Positions 42,149 to 50,778 of a stretch of DNA of 64,000 bases are shown here, one piece after another; position 1 is the first letter of the stretch; every line of letters begins with the position of its first letter. The notes beneath the pieces are model-generated. The model was given only the letters and a program-made list of their open reading frames with translations, was not told the origin of the DNA and did not search any database. The position numbers and the translations under genes were made by a program. This DNA is from Agrobacterium arsenijevicii (GTDB lineage Bacteria; Pseudomonadota; Alphaproteobacteria; Rhizobiales; Rhizobiaceae). The stretch spans positions 17,907 to 81,906 of the forward strand of contig JWIT01000019.1 in the NCBI GenBank assembly GCA_000949895.1, given 5' to 3'.

Positions 42149-44935
42149 TCATGTATCGGCGTGTCGCGATGCAGGAAGGGCAGGCTGCCGGGTGAGGATT
42201 TTCTGATAGAACAGGCCAATGCCGATCAGCACTGCGCCAAGCCCGATGAAGGACAGCGCCCGCAGCACGCCTTCCAGGTTACTCATGTCGATCAGAAAGG
42301 CCTTGGCAACGGAAATCAGCACGAAGGCAGCCGATGCCAGACGCAGGCTGCGGGCATTGAAGCGCGAGCCGAGGACGAGCAGCAGCACGCCGATCAGCAG
42401 CCAGACCACCGAATAGCTGTAGGTTTCACCCTGAAGGAAACCCTTCCAGTCAGCGATGTTTTCGCCCTGCCAGAAGCGGCGGACCGAAAGCGTGGCCCAG
42501 GCAAAGCCGAGTGCCGCACCGGCCACCGCGAGCAGGCTGACATAGGCGGCGGGCCGCTTGCCGCGTGCGTAATAGGCAAGGCCGCCATAAGCGAGCGCCG
42601 GCAGCAGGTAACCGATCAGCAGCAGGTTGAGGAACGGGATGCGGCCGGTATTTTCGCCGGTGAAATAGGGGTTGAGCGTGAAGAAATGCATCGTCAGCAC
42701 GTTGATGACGGCAATCACACCCGCGATCATCGAGCCATAACGGAAGACGGGGCTGGGGCTCTTGAGGTCGAGTGTCATCAGCACGCCTGAAAAACCGATG
42801 GTCAGCAGCGTGTAGATTGACTGTTCGCCGAGCGTCGGCACGCTTTCGTCCAGCGTGCCGCCATTCATCGCATGGCGAATAAGGATCGCGACTGCGAGCA
42901 GGCCCATAAGGCTGGCGATGGCCTGCAGGAAGTTCTTGGCCCGGAAGCCCGGCCAGTCGCGCAGCATCCATGCGGAGACGATGGCGAGAAGTGCCGGAAT
43001 GCCGTAACCCGGCAGAAGCGCGTTGAAAACCGGCGTGAGCCCAAGATTTTGCGGCCCGACGATGGTGGGTTCCCAGGCGATACGGCCGAGAACGGCAACG
43101 CTTGCCACCGCCATCACCCAGGGCAAAATATCCCAGTTGCGATGGCGGGTCGCCAGCACATAACCGAAACCGATGACGGAAAGCAGTACTGTTGTCACAA
43201 GCCCTTCCGTCAGCGTGTGCAGGCTAAGCGCGAAGGCGGCGAAGGAGCCGAGCACGAGAATATTGAGCGGCTTGCGATAGGCTTCGTTGTTCTGCCGGTG
43301 CAGCCATTCGGCACCCGCAATCAGCGCGAAGCCGAGACCAAGGCCATAGGCCGCGTGCAGCCAGTCGCGGCCAAGATTGCCATATTCGACAAAGCTTGCC
43401 GTGCCGAGCCAGACCGGGAAAATTGCGGCAATCCCCGCCCAGAGCTGGGCGAAATCCGGATCGTCCGCGCCCTTGCGTTTCAGGAAGGAAAAACCGCAGA
43501 GAAGAAGGATGGCGCCGAGGCCGAGCGCCATGGCGACTGCTGCGGTATAGCCCGTTCCCACAGGGGGAAGGGCGATTGCCGTATCGTTCACGAAGCCGAT
43601 GAAATCGAGCGCCTGACGCGACATCAGCGAGACCGCAGCCTGCGCGCCGAGCGCGGCGACAATGGTGGGCCACACGGCGTAATGGCGCGAAGCGCCGAGT
43701 GCCGCAAGTGTTGCGATAAGAGCCGAAACGATCAGCGCCGGATGTGTATCGATATTGCCCTCGATAACGAGAAAGGCGAATGCCGGCAGGATAGCGGCCA
43801 TCGATACGGTAAGATTGATAGCCAGCGACGGGCGCAGCAAAAGCCGCATGGCGCGAATGCCGCGCGGCTCAGGCGTGGCGGCTTCGGCAGGTGGCGTATC
43901 GAAGCGCCTTCCGGGCCAGATGAAGATGGTGCCGGCCAGCATGGCGAGCAGGGAAAGCGTCGGTGGAACGGCTTCTAGCGTGTCGGCGAAGGCGATATAG
44001 GCGAGCACCCAGAGGCCGAGACCGGCATTGGCAAGTGAAGGAACCGCGGTCCAGCCTTGCCTGCGCGCTGCAAGAGCGGTCGCCAGCCAGGTGATCGTCA
44101 GGAAAATGAAAAGCGACCAGGCACTCGGCGTTTCCGTGGCAATCAGCGCGGGCGTCAGCATCGAGCCGAGAAGGCCGAGACCGGCCAGCGCCTGCCCGTG
44201 CAGAAGTGAAAGGCCGATGGTGGCGAAGGCGACAAGCCCAAGCAGGATGAAGGCCGTGGTGGGGCTGATATAGTCGTAAATACCGTAAGCGGCATAAATA
44301 ACCCCGAACAGGGTCAGTGCACCCGCCGCCGTCAGTACGCCCGGTATCATGGCGTTGGCGTATGTGGTGGCAATGCCAGGCACGGCCTTGCGGCGGATCG
44401 CTTCGCCGGCAACGCCGAGAACGAGGCCGAAAATGGCGGCGAGCGAAAGCCGCACGGCCGGGCTGAGCAGCCCCGACTCGATCGAATATTTGACGAGGAA
44501 GATGCCGCCGAGCGCCAGCGCCAATCCGCCGGCCCAGACGGCCCAGCGCGCGCCGAGCTGGCTTTCGAAGCTTTCTTTCGTCGCCGGTGCGGATGCAGCC
44601 TCGCTGGCAAGCGCAAGCGGCTGTTCTTGGCGGGCAACATTCTCCGGCTCTGCCGTGGCTGTGGCCTCTCCGGCTTCGGGTAAATATTCCCTTTCGACGA
44701 ACTCGTCTTCCGGAGATGCCCGGTTTTCCTGTTCTGCCTCGAAATCCGGGTTTTCCGCGGATGCCGTCGTCTCCGCCTGTGTGGCAAGAGGAGAGGTGAC
44801 CCCGGTGGCCATCAGGCGCTTCAGGCCGTGAACCTCACGTTCCAGAGACTTGATTCGGCTTGAATTGCGGATGCTCGCGACCAGCGTGTAGATGAAGGCG
44901 GCGATGACGGCGAGGATGAGAAACGGGATTTCCAA
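42149..44935 (-). CDS. DUF2339 giant polytopic membrane protein
   Basis: A 928-residue protein. It has one N-terminal helix (about 3-20), a coiled-coil/acidic cytoplasmic segment (about 25-125, rich in Glu, Ala and Pro), then SQLGARWAVWAGGLALALGGIFLVKYSIESG, the DUF2339 hallmark, and some two dozen hydrophobic helices to the end. The function of the family is unknown; envelope or surface roles have been suggested. It is the largest gene in the window. It is followed by the HD/MOSC genes on the same strand after 61 bp, so they may share a transcript. Confidence 0.88.
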   Translation of the reverse strand: MEIPFLILAVIAAFIYTLVASIRNSSRIKSLEREVHGLKRLMATGVTSPLATQAETTASAENPDFEAEQENRASPEDEFVEREYLPEAGEATATAEPENVARQEQPLALASEAASAPATKESFESQLGARWAVWAGGLALALGGIFLVKYSIESGLLSPAVRLSLAAIFGLVLGVAGEAIRRKAVPGIATTYANAMIPGVLTAAGALTLFGVIYAAYGIYDYISPTTAFILLGLVAFATIGLSLLHGQALAGLGLLGSMLTPALIATETPSAWSLFIFLTITWLATALAARRQGWTAVPSLANAGLGLWVLAYIAFADTLEAVPPTLSLLAMLAGTIFIWPGRRFDTPPAEAATPEPRGIRAMRLLLRPSLAINLTVSMAAILPAFAFLVIEGNIDTHPALIVSALIATLAALGASRHYAVWPTIVAALGAQAAVSLMSRQALDFIGFVNDTAIALPPVGTGYTAAVAMALGLGAILLLCGFSFLKRKGADDPDFAQLWAGIAAIFPVWLGTASFVEYGNLGRDWLHAAYGLGLGFALIAGAEWLHRQNNEAYRKPLNILVLGSFAAFALSLHTLTEGLVTTVLLSVIGFGYVLATRHRNWDILPWVMAVASVAVLGRIAWEPTIVGPQNLGLTPVFNALLPGYGIPALLAIVSAWMLRDWPGFRAKNFLQAIASLMGLLAVAILIRHAMNGGTLDESVPTLGEQSIYTLLTIGFSGVLMTLDLKSPSPVFRYGSMIAGVIAVINVLTMHFFTLNPYFTGENTGRIPFLNLLLIGYLLPALAYGGLAYYARGKRPAAYVSLLAVAGAALGFAWATLSVRRFWQGENIADWKGFLQGETYSYSVVWLLIGVLLLVLGSRFNARSLRLASAAFVLISVAKAFLIDMSNLEGVLRALSFIGLGAVLIGIGLFYQKILTRQPALPASRHADT

Positions 44936-45023
44936 ACAGATTCTCCAATTACGAAGCTGTTTTTAAAGCCCTTTTGGCGAATTTATGCAAGGCTTGGTTG
45001 ATGAAGGCGGGAGGCTGCCGTTT

Positions 45024-45053
45024 GTTTCTGCTCCCCGGCGGGAGAAGAAACAA
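45024..45053. repeat. Remnant of the RIME-like repeat
   Basis: GTTTCTGCTCCCCGG followed by CGGGAGAAGAAAC forms a compact palindrome, and its right half with the next bases (AAGAAACAAAGAGGCGACGC) matches the right end of the element at 48008-48133. It appears to be only one end of that element. Confidence 0.55.
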
Positions 45054-45079
45054 AGAGGCGACGCTGTATCTTTAGATGT

Positions 45080-46633
45080 TCACGCTGCAAGCCAGCGCCG
45101 CGCCGTTTCGATATCGGCAAGCCCGAGATCGTGCCCGTCATCGACCGTTTGCACCTCTGCCTGCGCGCCGCTCGCCGCAAGCCTGCCCTGCACATCGGCC
45201 GCCCTGTCGCGGTATTTGTCGCGCTCGCCGGGGACCAGCAGGAAATTCCGGCTGGAAAGATCGGCTTCCGGCCATGTATCGAGAACCGGAATCGGGCGGT
45301 AGAGCAGCGCGTCGCCGGCAAATTCCGGATGAAGCGCCGCAAAGGCCGCATAGAAATTCGCGCCGTTGGAATGGCCGATGAAGCGTAGTTTCGAACGATC
45401 GAGACCATAAGACCGTATCGCGCCGTCCATGAAGGCGGCAAAGGCTTCCGCCTCCGCGACGATATCCTTCTGGTCGAAGCTGAAATCGGGGAAACGCCGG
45501 AACCAGCGGGCGACGTCTTCTTCCGTGCTGCGGCCACGAACGCCGAGAAGCGTAGCACCCGGAGCCGCTCGGTGGGCGAGCGGCATCAGGCTCGTCTCGC
45601 TGCCACCGGAACCGTGCAGCAGGACGATGGTGCTACCGTCAGGCTTTTCGGGCGTATAAAACCGATGCACGAAGGGCAGGTCGCGATAGACGATGCGCTC
45701 TTCGCCCGGCATCGAGAATTGCGGCAGGGCGACCCGCACATCCGCCTCGTCCTTCATGAATAGCGGCGGGATAAACAGGTTTTCGCCGAGTGCCTCCAGC
45801 GGTTCGTCGACCGTCATGCCCGGAGCGTCGGTCGCCATTTCGATCAGCACGCCGCCCGGTTCGCGGACATAAAGCGAATGGAAATATTTCCGGTCATGGG
45901 CATTCGTCGTGCTGGAATTGAGCGATTTCAACCCGGTGAGAACCGTGTTCAATTCTTCCAGATCCTTTGCGCGGAAAGCAATGTGATCGACGGTGCCGGT
46001 GCCCGGCGCGCTGGACCAGAAGCCGGTGGCGTCGCGCACGTCGATGATGTCGCCGCTCTCTGAGACGAGCCGGCGGATCGCGTCCGTCTGGATTTCCTGC
46101 CGGTAGCCGAAATGCTTTTCCAGAAAAGCCACCGTCTCTTCCGGCACCTCGCTCAGCATCGTCGCGCCATAGATGCGACGAATGGCGTCTTCTGCGGGGA
46201 TATCATCCGTTTTGTGCGGCGTGGCATCGGGAAAGGCGTGGGTGCCGACCAGCTTGATAATCAGGCCATCCGGGTCTTTCAGACGGATGACCGGGGTGCC
46301 GAATTCGTCGGACGGTCCCTCGGCGCGGATGCCGAATTTCAGCGCCCGCGTCAGCCAGAAACCGATGCTGGCGGGATCGATCGCCAGCGAGACTTCCAGC
46401 GTCTGGCCATAGCCGACTCGGCCCTGACCGCCGTCTTCCCAGACCAGAAAGGTCAAAAGCGTGCCGGGCGAGGCATTGCCGTCGCCGTAAAGCAGATGAA
46501 GCTGCATGGCATCTTCAAAGCCCGCAGTGCGCTTGACGAGCCTCAAGCCCAGAAAACCGGCGTAAAAATCGACATTCGCCTGCACCTTCCGGGTGATCAT
46601 CGTGATGTGGTGTATGCCCAGTGCAGAATTCAT
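45080..46633 (-). CDS. Fusion of a ring-cleaving VOC dioxygenase and an alpha/beta hydrolase
   Basis: 517 residues. The first half (about 1-290) has two VOC (glyoxalase/extradiol dioxygenase type I) modules. His8/His9 of GIHHITMI, His in GTVDHIAFRAKD and Glu in GGVLIEMATD supply the metal-ligand pattern, most like hydroquinone-type dioxygenases (LinE/PcpA/MhqO). The second half (about 310-517) is a carboxylesterase/YpfH-like hydrolase with oxyanion HGSGGSE, nucleophile Ser in GHSNGAN and terminal His in DDGHDLG. In Bacillus the corresponding activities are separate proteins (MhqO and MhqD) of the quinone-stress response. Fusion suggests cleavage then hydrolysis of one substrate, which is inference. 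Confidence 0.88.
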   Translation of the reverse strand: MNSALGIHHITMITRKVQANVDFYAGFLGLRLVKRTAGFEDAMQLHLLYGDGNASPGTLLTFLVWEDGGQGRVGYGQTLEVSLAIDPASIGFWLTRALKFGIRAEGPSDEFGTPVIRLKDPDGLIIKLVGTHAFPDATPHKTDDIPAEDAIRRIYGATMLSEVPEETVAFLEKHFGYRQEIQTDAIRRLVSESGDIIDVRDATGFWSSAPGTGTVDHIAFRAKDLEELNTVLTGLKSLNSSTTNAHDRKYFHSLYVREPGGVLIEMATDAPGMTVDEPLEALGENLFIPPLFMKDEADVRVALPQFSMPGEERIVYRDLPFVHRFYTPEKPDGSTIVLLHGSGGSETSLMPLAHRAAPGATLLGVRGRSTEEDVARWFRRFPDFSFDQKDIVAEAEAFAAFMDGAIRSYGLDRSKLRFIGHSNGANFYAAFAALHPEFAGDALLYRPIPVLDTWPEADLSSRNFLLVPGERDKYRDRAADVQGRLAASGAQAEVQTVDDGHDLGLADIETARRWLAA

Positions 46634-46924
46634 CTTGCCGTCCCGCCGTTTCGCCTGCTGTTCGTTGCCCTATTTGTCTCACGCGGCACCCGATCCGCAA
46701 CCCCGGCAAATGAGAACGCTGTGTTCTCTGCGTGAACGATATTCCCGTCGCTTCGTTGCATGCGGCATGCGCAGAAACCGGGCTTTTTGCCTTCTCGGCG
46801 ATCATTTGTGATTATAAAATGAGCATACAGAATTACGGCTATTTTGTATGCAATTTTATCTTGCCTTGATGGCTGGAATTGGGTCTTATGCAACCAATCC
46901 AAACATAACCATCAGGGGGAATAG
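46634..46924. other. Divergent promoter region of the dioxygenase fusion and the ABC importer
   Basis: About 290 bp. Its AT-rich right half (46800-46920) holds a large inverted repeat, listed separately, and must carry the importer promoter. No coding frame is convincing. Confidence 0.5.
46814..46859. promoter_or_regulatory. Large inverted repeat, candidate operator of the ABC importer
   Basis: ATAAAAT-ga-GCATACA (46814-46829) is mirrored by TGTATGC-a-ATTTTAT (46845-46859) around 15 bp. The half-sites TTGTATGC/GCATACA resemble operators of GntR-type regulators of catabolic or uptake genes. It lies about 70-110 bp before the importer start codon. No regulator gene is adjacent. Confidence 0.5.
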
Positions 46925-47968
46925 ATGATATTAACGCGTAGGTTGTTGTCCAAGGCTCTGGCCATTGCTGCTGTCGGCGCCGCTGCCGGAATTTCGCTGC
47001 CTGCCACGAGCGCCCATGCCGAAACGCCGGTGAAATTCACGCTCGACTGGAAATTCGAAGGCCCCGCCGCCGGGTTCCTGTTGGCGCTCGACAAGGGTTA
47101 CTTCAAGGCCGAGGGCCTCGACGTGACGATCGACAGCGGCAACGGCTCGGTAGAAGCCATTCCGCGTGTTGCGACGGGCGCCTACCAGATGGGTTTCGGC
47201 GACATCAACTCGGTGATGAAGTTCCTTGATGAAGACCCGAGCCAGAAGATCAAGGCCGTTTATATGGTCTATGAGCGCCCGACATTTGCCGTCGTCGGCC
47301 GCAAGTCGCTCGGCGTCACCGGCGATCCGAAATCGCTGGAAGGCAAAAAACTCGGCGCGCCGCCGCCGGATGGCGCTTTTGCGCAATGGCCAGCCTTCAA
47401 GCAGGTTGCCGGGCTGGATGACAGCAAGATCAAGATCGAATCGATCGGCTTTCCGGTGCGTGAACCGATGCTGGCCAAGGGTGATGTCGACGGCGTCTTC
47501 GGTTTCGCCTTTTCGGTGATCCTCAATCTGAAGAAACAGGGTATCGCCGACGACGATATCGCGACCATCCTGATGGCCGAGCACGGCTTGAATCTTTATG
47601 GCAATGCGGTGCTGGTAAACACTGATTTCGCTGAGAAAAACCCGGAAGCGGTCAAGGGGTTCATCAAGGCGCTCGCCAAGGGCTTCGCCGATTCCGTCAA
47701 GGTCCCGGAAGAGGGTGTGGCGGCCGTGCTCAAGCGAAACGAGACGCTCGATAGCGCGATTGAGCTGGAACGCCTCAACATGGCCAACAGCATGAACATC
47801 AAGACGCCCTATGTGGTGGAAAACGGCATGGGCGGCGTCGATCCGGCCCGGCTGGCCGCTTCCCTCGAGACGCTGAAAGTGTCCATGGGCCTGAAGGGCA
47901 ACGTCAAGGCGGAACAGGTCTTCGACGCGGCTTACCTGCCGCCCAAGGAAGAGCGCATGCTTCCCTGA
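46925..47968 (+). CDS. ABC transporter substrate-binding protein, NMT1/THI5-like
   Basis: A 347-residue periplasmic binding protein. Signal peptide about 1-32 (MILTRRLLSKALAIAAVGAAAG through AHA); the RRLLSK segment could also be read as a weak Tat motif. The mature part shows the SsuA/ThiY/NMT1 fold: DWKFEGPAAGFLLALDKGYFKAEGLDV, then AYQMGFGDINSVM, LGAPPPDGAFAQWPAF and FVREP-type helices. These proteins bind sulfonates, pyrimidine precursors or similar small ring compounds. It is the first gene of a three-gene importer whose ATPase and permease follow after a repeat. Confidence 0.88.
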   Translation: MILTRRLLSKALAIAAVGAAAGISLPATSAHAETPVKFTLDWKFEGPAAGFLLALDKGYFKAEGLDVTIDSGNGSVEAIPRVATGAYQMGFGDINSVMKFLDEDPSQKIKAVYMVYERPTFAVVGRKSLGVTGDPKSLEGKKLGAPPPDGAFAQWPAFKQVAGLDDSKIKIESIGFPVREPMLAKGDVDGVFGFAFSVILNLKKQGIADDDIATILMAEHGLNLYGNAVLVNTDFAEKNPEAVKGFIKALAKGFADSVKVPEEGVAAVLKRNETLDSAIELERLNMANSMNIKTPYVVENGMGGVDPARLAASLETLKVSMGLKGNVKAEQVFDAAYLPPKEERMLP

Positions 47969-48007
47969 TGGGGCAGCAGTTGCGGATAAAACGAGCGGGT
48001 GCCGCGA

Positions 48008-48133
48008 GTTTCTTCTCCCCGGTCGGGGAGAAGGTCGCGGCAGCGGGATGAGGGGGCGAGGGTAGAGATATACGGAGAACTTGCCCCCTCATCCGACCCT
48101 TCGGGCCACCTTCTCCCCGGGGGGAGAAGAAAC
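48008..48133. repeat. RIME-like mosaic palindromic repeat inside the importer operon
   Basis: Outer arms GTTTCTTCTCCCC (48008-48020) and GGGGAGAAGAAAC (48121-48133) are exact reverse complements. Inner arms GGATGAGGGGGC (48046-48057) and GCCCCCTCATCC (48083-48094) pair perfectly. The layout and the GGGGAGAAGG words resemble rhizobial intergenic mosaic elements (RIME) as I remember them. It separates the binding-protein gene from the ATPase gene. Confidence 0.85.
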
Positions 48134-48228
48134 AAGCGGCGACGCCGGGCATAGCCGGCGGCCTTGGAAATGAGGCGGGGCAACGAAGGCTGCAAGCGCC
48201 CGTACCAGCCGAAAAAATGGGGACTGCG

Positions 48229-49017
48229 ATGTCACATCTCGTGGAAATAGACAATGTCGACATGCGTTACGGTGGGGCGGCCGGTACGCTTGCCGTATCC
48301 GGCCTCAACCTGACGGTCGACAAGGGTGAATTCGCGGCTGTCGTCGGCCCGTCCGGCTGCGGCAAGTCGACCCTGATGAAGCTGGTGACGGGGCTGCATA
48401 TTCCGCAAAAGGGCAATGTCATCGTGGCCGGGCGGCAGGTCACGGAACCGGTTTCCATTGTCGGCATGGCGTTTCAGAACCCGACGATGCTGCCCTGGCG
48501 CACGACGCTTGAAAACATCCTGTTGCCGCTGGAGATCGTCGAGAAGCACCGTCGGCGTCTGCGCGCGCATAAGGCCGAATATGTCGCCAAGGCCGAACGC
48601 CTGCTGGAAATCGTCGGTCTCAAAGGCTTCGGATCGAAATTCCCCTGGCAGCTTTCCGGTGGCATGCAACAGCGCGCCAATCTTTGCCGCGCTTTGATCC
48701 ACGAGCCGGATCTTCTGATGCTGGATGAGCCCTTCGGCGCGCTTGATGCCTTCACCCGTGAGGAACTGTGGTGTGTCATCCGCGATCTGCATACGGCTCA
48801 GCGCGTCACCATCATTCTGGTAACGCATGACCTGCGCGAGGCGACCTTTCTCGCCGACAAGATTTTCGTGATGAGCGCAAGGCCGGGCCGTGTGCTGGCG
48901 GAACACCGCGTGCCTTTCGCGCGGCCGCGTCAGCTCGATATCATGTATGACAAGGGTTTCAACGACATGGTGCAGGAACTGCATGGCGAGATAGCGCAGG
49001 CGAGGGTGGCGGCATGA
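48229..49017 (+). CDS. ABC transporter ATP-binding protein (nitrate/sulfonate/taurine type)
   Basis: A 262-residue ATPase subunit. Walker A GPSGCGKST (about 40-48), Q-loop AFQNPTMLPW, signature LSGGMQQR, Walker B LLMLDEPFGALD and H-loop LVTHDLREA are all intact; the LPWRTTLENI and FTREELW segments are typical of SsuB/TauB-like ATPases. The start at 48229 has GGGGACTGC upstream; an ATG at 48217 lacks any ribosome binding site. The stop overlaps the permease start (ATGA). It powers the importer with the 46925 binding protein. Confidence 0.93.
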   Translation: MSHLVEIDNVDMRYGGAAGTLAVSGLNLTVDKGEFAAVVGPSGCGKSTLMKLVTGLHIPQKGNVIVAGRQVTEPVSIVGMAFQNPTMLPWRTTLENILLPLEIVEKHRRRLRAHKAEYVAKAERLLEIVGLKGFGSKFPWQLSGGMQQRANLCRALIHEPDLLMLDEPFGALDAFTREELWCVIRDLHTAQRVTIILVTHDLREATFLADKIFVMSARPGRVLAEHRVPFARPRQLDIMYDKGFNDMVQELHGEIAQARVAA

Positions 49018-49832
49018 GTGCGGTCGTGGAAAGCAGCATGGCAACCGCGCCGTCGAAACCGCTGATCGCCCGGGTCAACTGGGTGAAGGCCGCCCCCTGG
49101 CTTTATACGCTGGCGCTGTTCGTGCTGTGGGAACTCTTGGTTTACGCGCTGAAAATGCCGCCGACCATCCTGCCGTCGCCGGTGAGGGTAGGGCAGGCCA
49201 TCGTGCAATATTGGTCGCCGATCTGGAAGAACTCACTGCAGACGCTCTATACCACCACGCTCGGTTTTGCGATCGCCGTCGCGGCGGGTCTCGCCATCGG
49301 CCTCTTTATCGGCTGGTCGAAAACCATCTATGCCGGGCTTTATCCGCTGATGATCGGTTTTAATGCCATCCCCAAAGTGGCGCTGGTTCCGATCCTCGTT
49401 ATCTGGTTTGGCATCGGCACCGTGCCCGCCGTTCTGACCGCCTTCCTGATCTCGTTCTTTCCCATCGTCGTCAACGTCGCGACCGGCCTTGCCACCATCG
49501 AGCCGGAAACGGAGGATGTGCTGCGCGCACTTGGCGCGAAGAAGATGGACATCATGCTGAAGGTCGGTATCCCGCGCTCCATGCCCTATTTCTTCGGCTC
49601 GCTGAAAATCGCCATCACACTTGCCTTCGTCGGCTCGGTCGTCTCGGAAACCGTCGCCTCCAATTATGGCCTCGGCAATATGATGAGTTCGGCGCAGAGC
49701 CAGTTCAACGTACCGCTGGTCTTTGCCGGCCTGCTGATGCTCGCGGTAGAAGGCATCGTCATGTACGCAATCATGGCCTGGCTCGAAAAGCGCATGACCG
49801 GTTGGGCGCATCGCTCGACCATGGGGCAGTGA
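49014..49832 (+). CDS. ABC transporter permease (nitrate/sulfonate/taurine type)
   Basis: A 272-residue inner-membrane permease with about six helices and the BPD_transp_1 EAA loop (EPETEDVLRALGAKKMDIMLKVGIPRSMPYFFGSLK, about 160-200). LPSPVRVGQAIV near the N-terminus is typical of SsuC/TauC relatives. It is translationally coupled to the ATPase gene by a 4-bp overlap and ends in a hairpin terminator. The substrate is unknown; the NMT1-type binding protein points to a sulfonate, a pyrimidine precursor or an aromatic compound. Confidence 0.92.
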   Translation: MSAVVESSMATAPSKPLIARVNWVKAAPWLYTLALFVLWELLVYALKMPPTILPSPVRVGQAIVQYWSPIWKNSLQTLYTTTLGFAIAVAAGLAIGLFIGWSKTIYAGLYPLMIGFNAIPKVALVPILVIWFGIGTVPAVLTAFLISFFPIVVNVATGLATIEPETEDVLRALGAKKMDIMLKVGIPRSMPYFFGSLKIAITLAFVGSVVSETVASNYGLGNMMSSAQSQFNVPLVFAGLLMLAVEGIVMYAIMAWLEKRMTGWAHRSTMGQ

Positions 49833-49842
49833 ATTCAAGAAG

Positions 49843-49876
49843 GATCGCCCTCCCTCCAGGGTGAGGGCGATCTTTA
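49843..49876 (+). terminator. Intrinsic terminator of the ABC importer operon
   Basis: Perfect 10-bp stem GATCGCCCTC/GAGGGCGATC (49843-49852 with 49863-49872) followed by TTTA. It is close to the end of convergent zinT and may act in both directions. Confidence 0.8.
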
Positions 49877-49892
49877 TGAGCGAGCCGCGCTG

Positions 49893-50576
49893 TTAATGCG
49901 CCGCCATTTCCTTCACGATTTCAGGGCCGTCCATCATGAACGGATAATAGGTCGGCCAATTGGTCACCTCGTCGAGCAGTCCCTTGCGGTCATTGCCCCA
50001 GTAGAGGTGGTAATGACCGGCCTTAGTGGGTTCGATGGTGTGGTCGCTGAACTGGATGAATTGCGGCGCTGCCTCGTCGCCACCGATTTTCTTGAAAATG
50101 TATCTCACGCCCCTGTTACCCTTTTTATAGGTCAGGATTTCGTAGCCATCGTCGGCATAGGTCGCCTCAACGGGCTTGGCTTCGCGGTAGAACGAAACCT
50201 TGCCGCCTTTGATGGTGATGCGGTTGACGTCGGTCTTGTAGCCGATGGCATAATAGGCGCGGTATTCTTCGGCGGTCTTGTCGCCGTGTGCCGCCTTTTC
50301 CGCCATGACGGCGTCGAGCGAGCCGTTCAGCAGATAGGGGTAGACCGACTGCCAGTCGCCTTCCCAATCGGAAAGCGTGCGCGGCTTCACCTGGGCGTCC
50401 TCGAAATAACCCTTGTAGATCTGTTTCTCGGCTTCGGTCTGGCCGTGGCTATGGTCATGGCCGTGACTATGCGCGGAGGAAGCCTTGTCGTTTCCGGCCG
50501 CCAGTGCCGCGGTCGTCATCAGCAGCATTGAACCGATTGCAAGCGCGCCGGTGACGCGGGTGATGGTTTTTTGCAT
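49893..50576 (-). CDS. zinT: Periplasmic zinc-binding protein ZinT
   Basis: 227 residues. Signal peptide about 1-26 (MQKTITRVTGALAIGSML through ALAA), then a His-rich stretch SSAHSHGHDHSHGQ as a zinc-loading loop. The ZinT/YodA lipocalin-like domain (about 50-227) includes SDWEGDWQSVYPYLLNGSLD and the metal-site HYHLYWGNDR. It captures Zn2+ in the periplasm and hands it to ZnuA when zinc is scarce. The start at 50576 has AAAGGGG upstream. A Zur-like palindrome lies 40-57 bp before the start, so zinc-starvation induction is expected. Confidence 0.95.
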   Translation of the reverse strand: MQKTITRVTGALAIGSMLLMTTAALAAGNDKASSAHSHGHDHSHGQTEAEKQIYKGYFEDAQVKPRTLSDWEGDWQSVYPYLLNGSLDAVMAEKAAHGDKTAEEYRAYYAIGYKTDVNRITIKGGKVSFYREAKPVEATYADDGYEILTYKKGNRGVRYIFKKIGGDEAAPQFIQFSDHTIEPTKAGHYHLYWGNDRKGLLDEVTNWPTYYPFMMDGPEIVKEMAAH

Positions 50577-50615
50577 TTTTCTGGCCCCTTTGTGTGTCCC
50601 AAAATCGAAAATTAA

Positions 50616-50633
50616 GTAATGTAATAACATTAC
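50616..50633 (-). promoter_or_regulatory. Zur-box-like operator of zinT
   Basis: GTAATGTTATTACATTAC on the minus strand is an 18-bp near-perfect palindrome matching the alphaproteobacterial Zur pattern (an ATGTTAT-x-x-CAT core). It is placed in the AT-rich promoter of zinT, a classic Zur target. Binding would repress when zinc is ample. Confidence 0.75.
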
Positions 50634-50778
50634 GCATAGGTCGTATAAACACGTCTTTCGCCAGACGCAAGAGTGCCTGTCGCCACCCTTGCGCGAAAAA
50701 TGACGAAAGCCGGCTGGAGGGCCGGCTTTCAGATGGGGCAGAATGGATGGGGAAGGGGGCGGTTCGGGCGTGCTCAGC

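Noticed and set aside
45024..45060. Terminator of the dioxygenase or DUF2339 gene
   Set aside because: The palindrome has no U-tract and matches the end of the RIME-like element at 48008-48133, so it is better explained as a repeat remnant.
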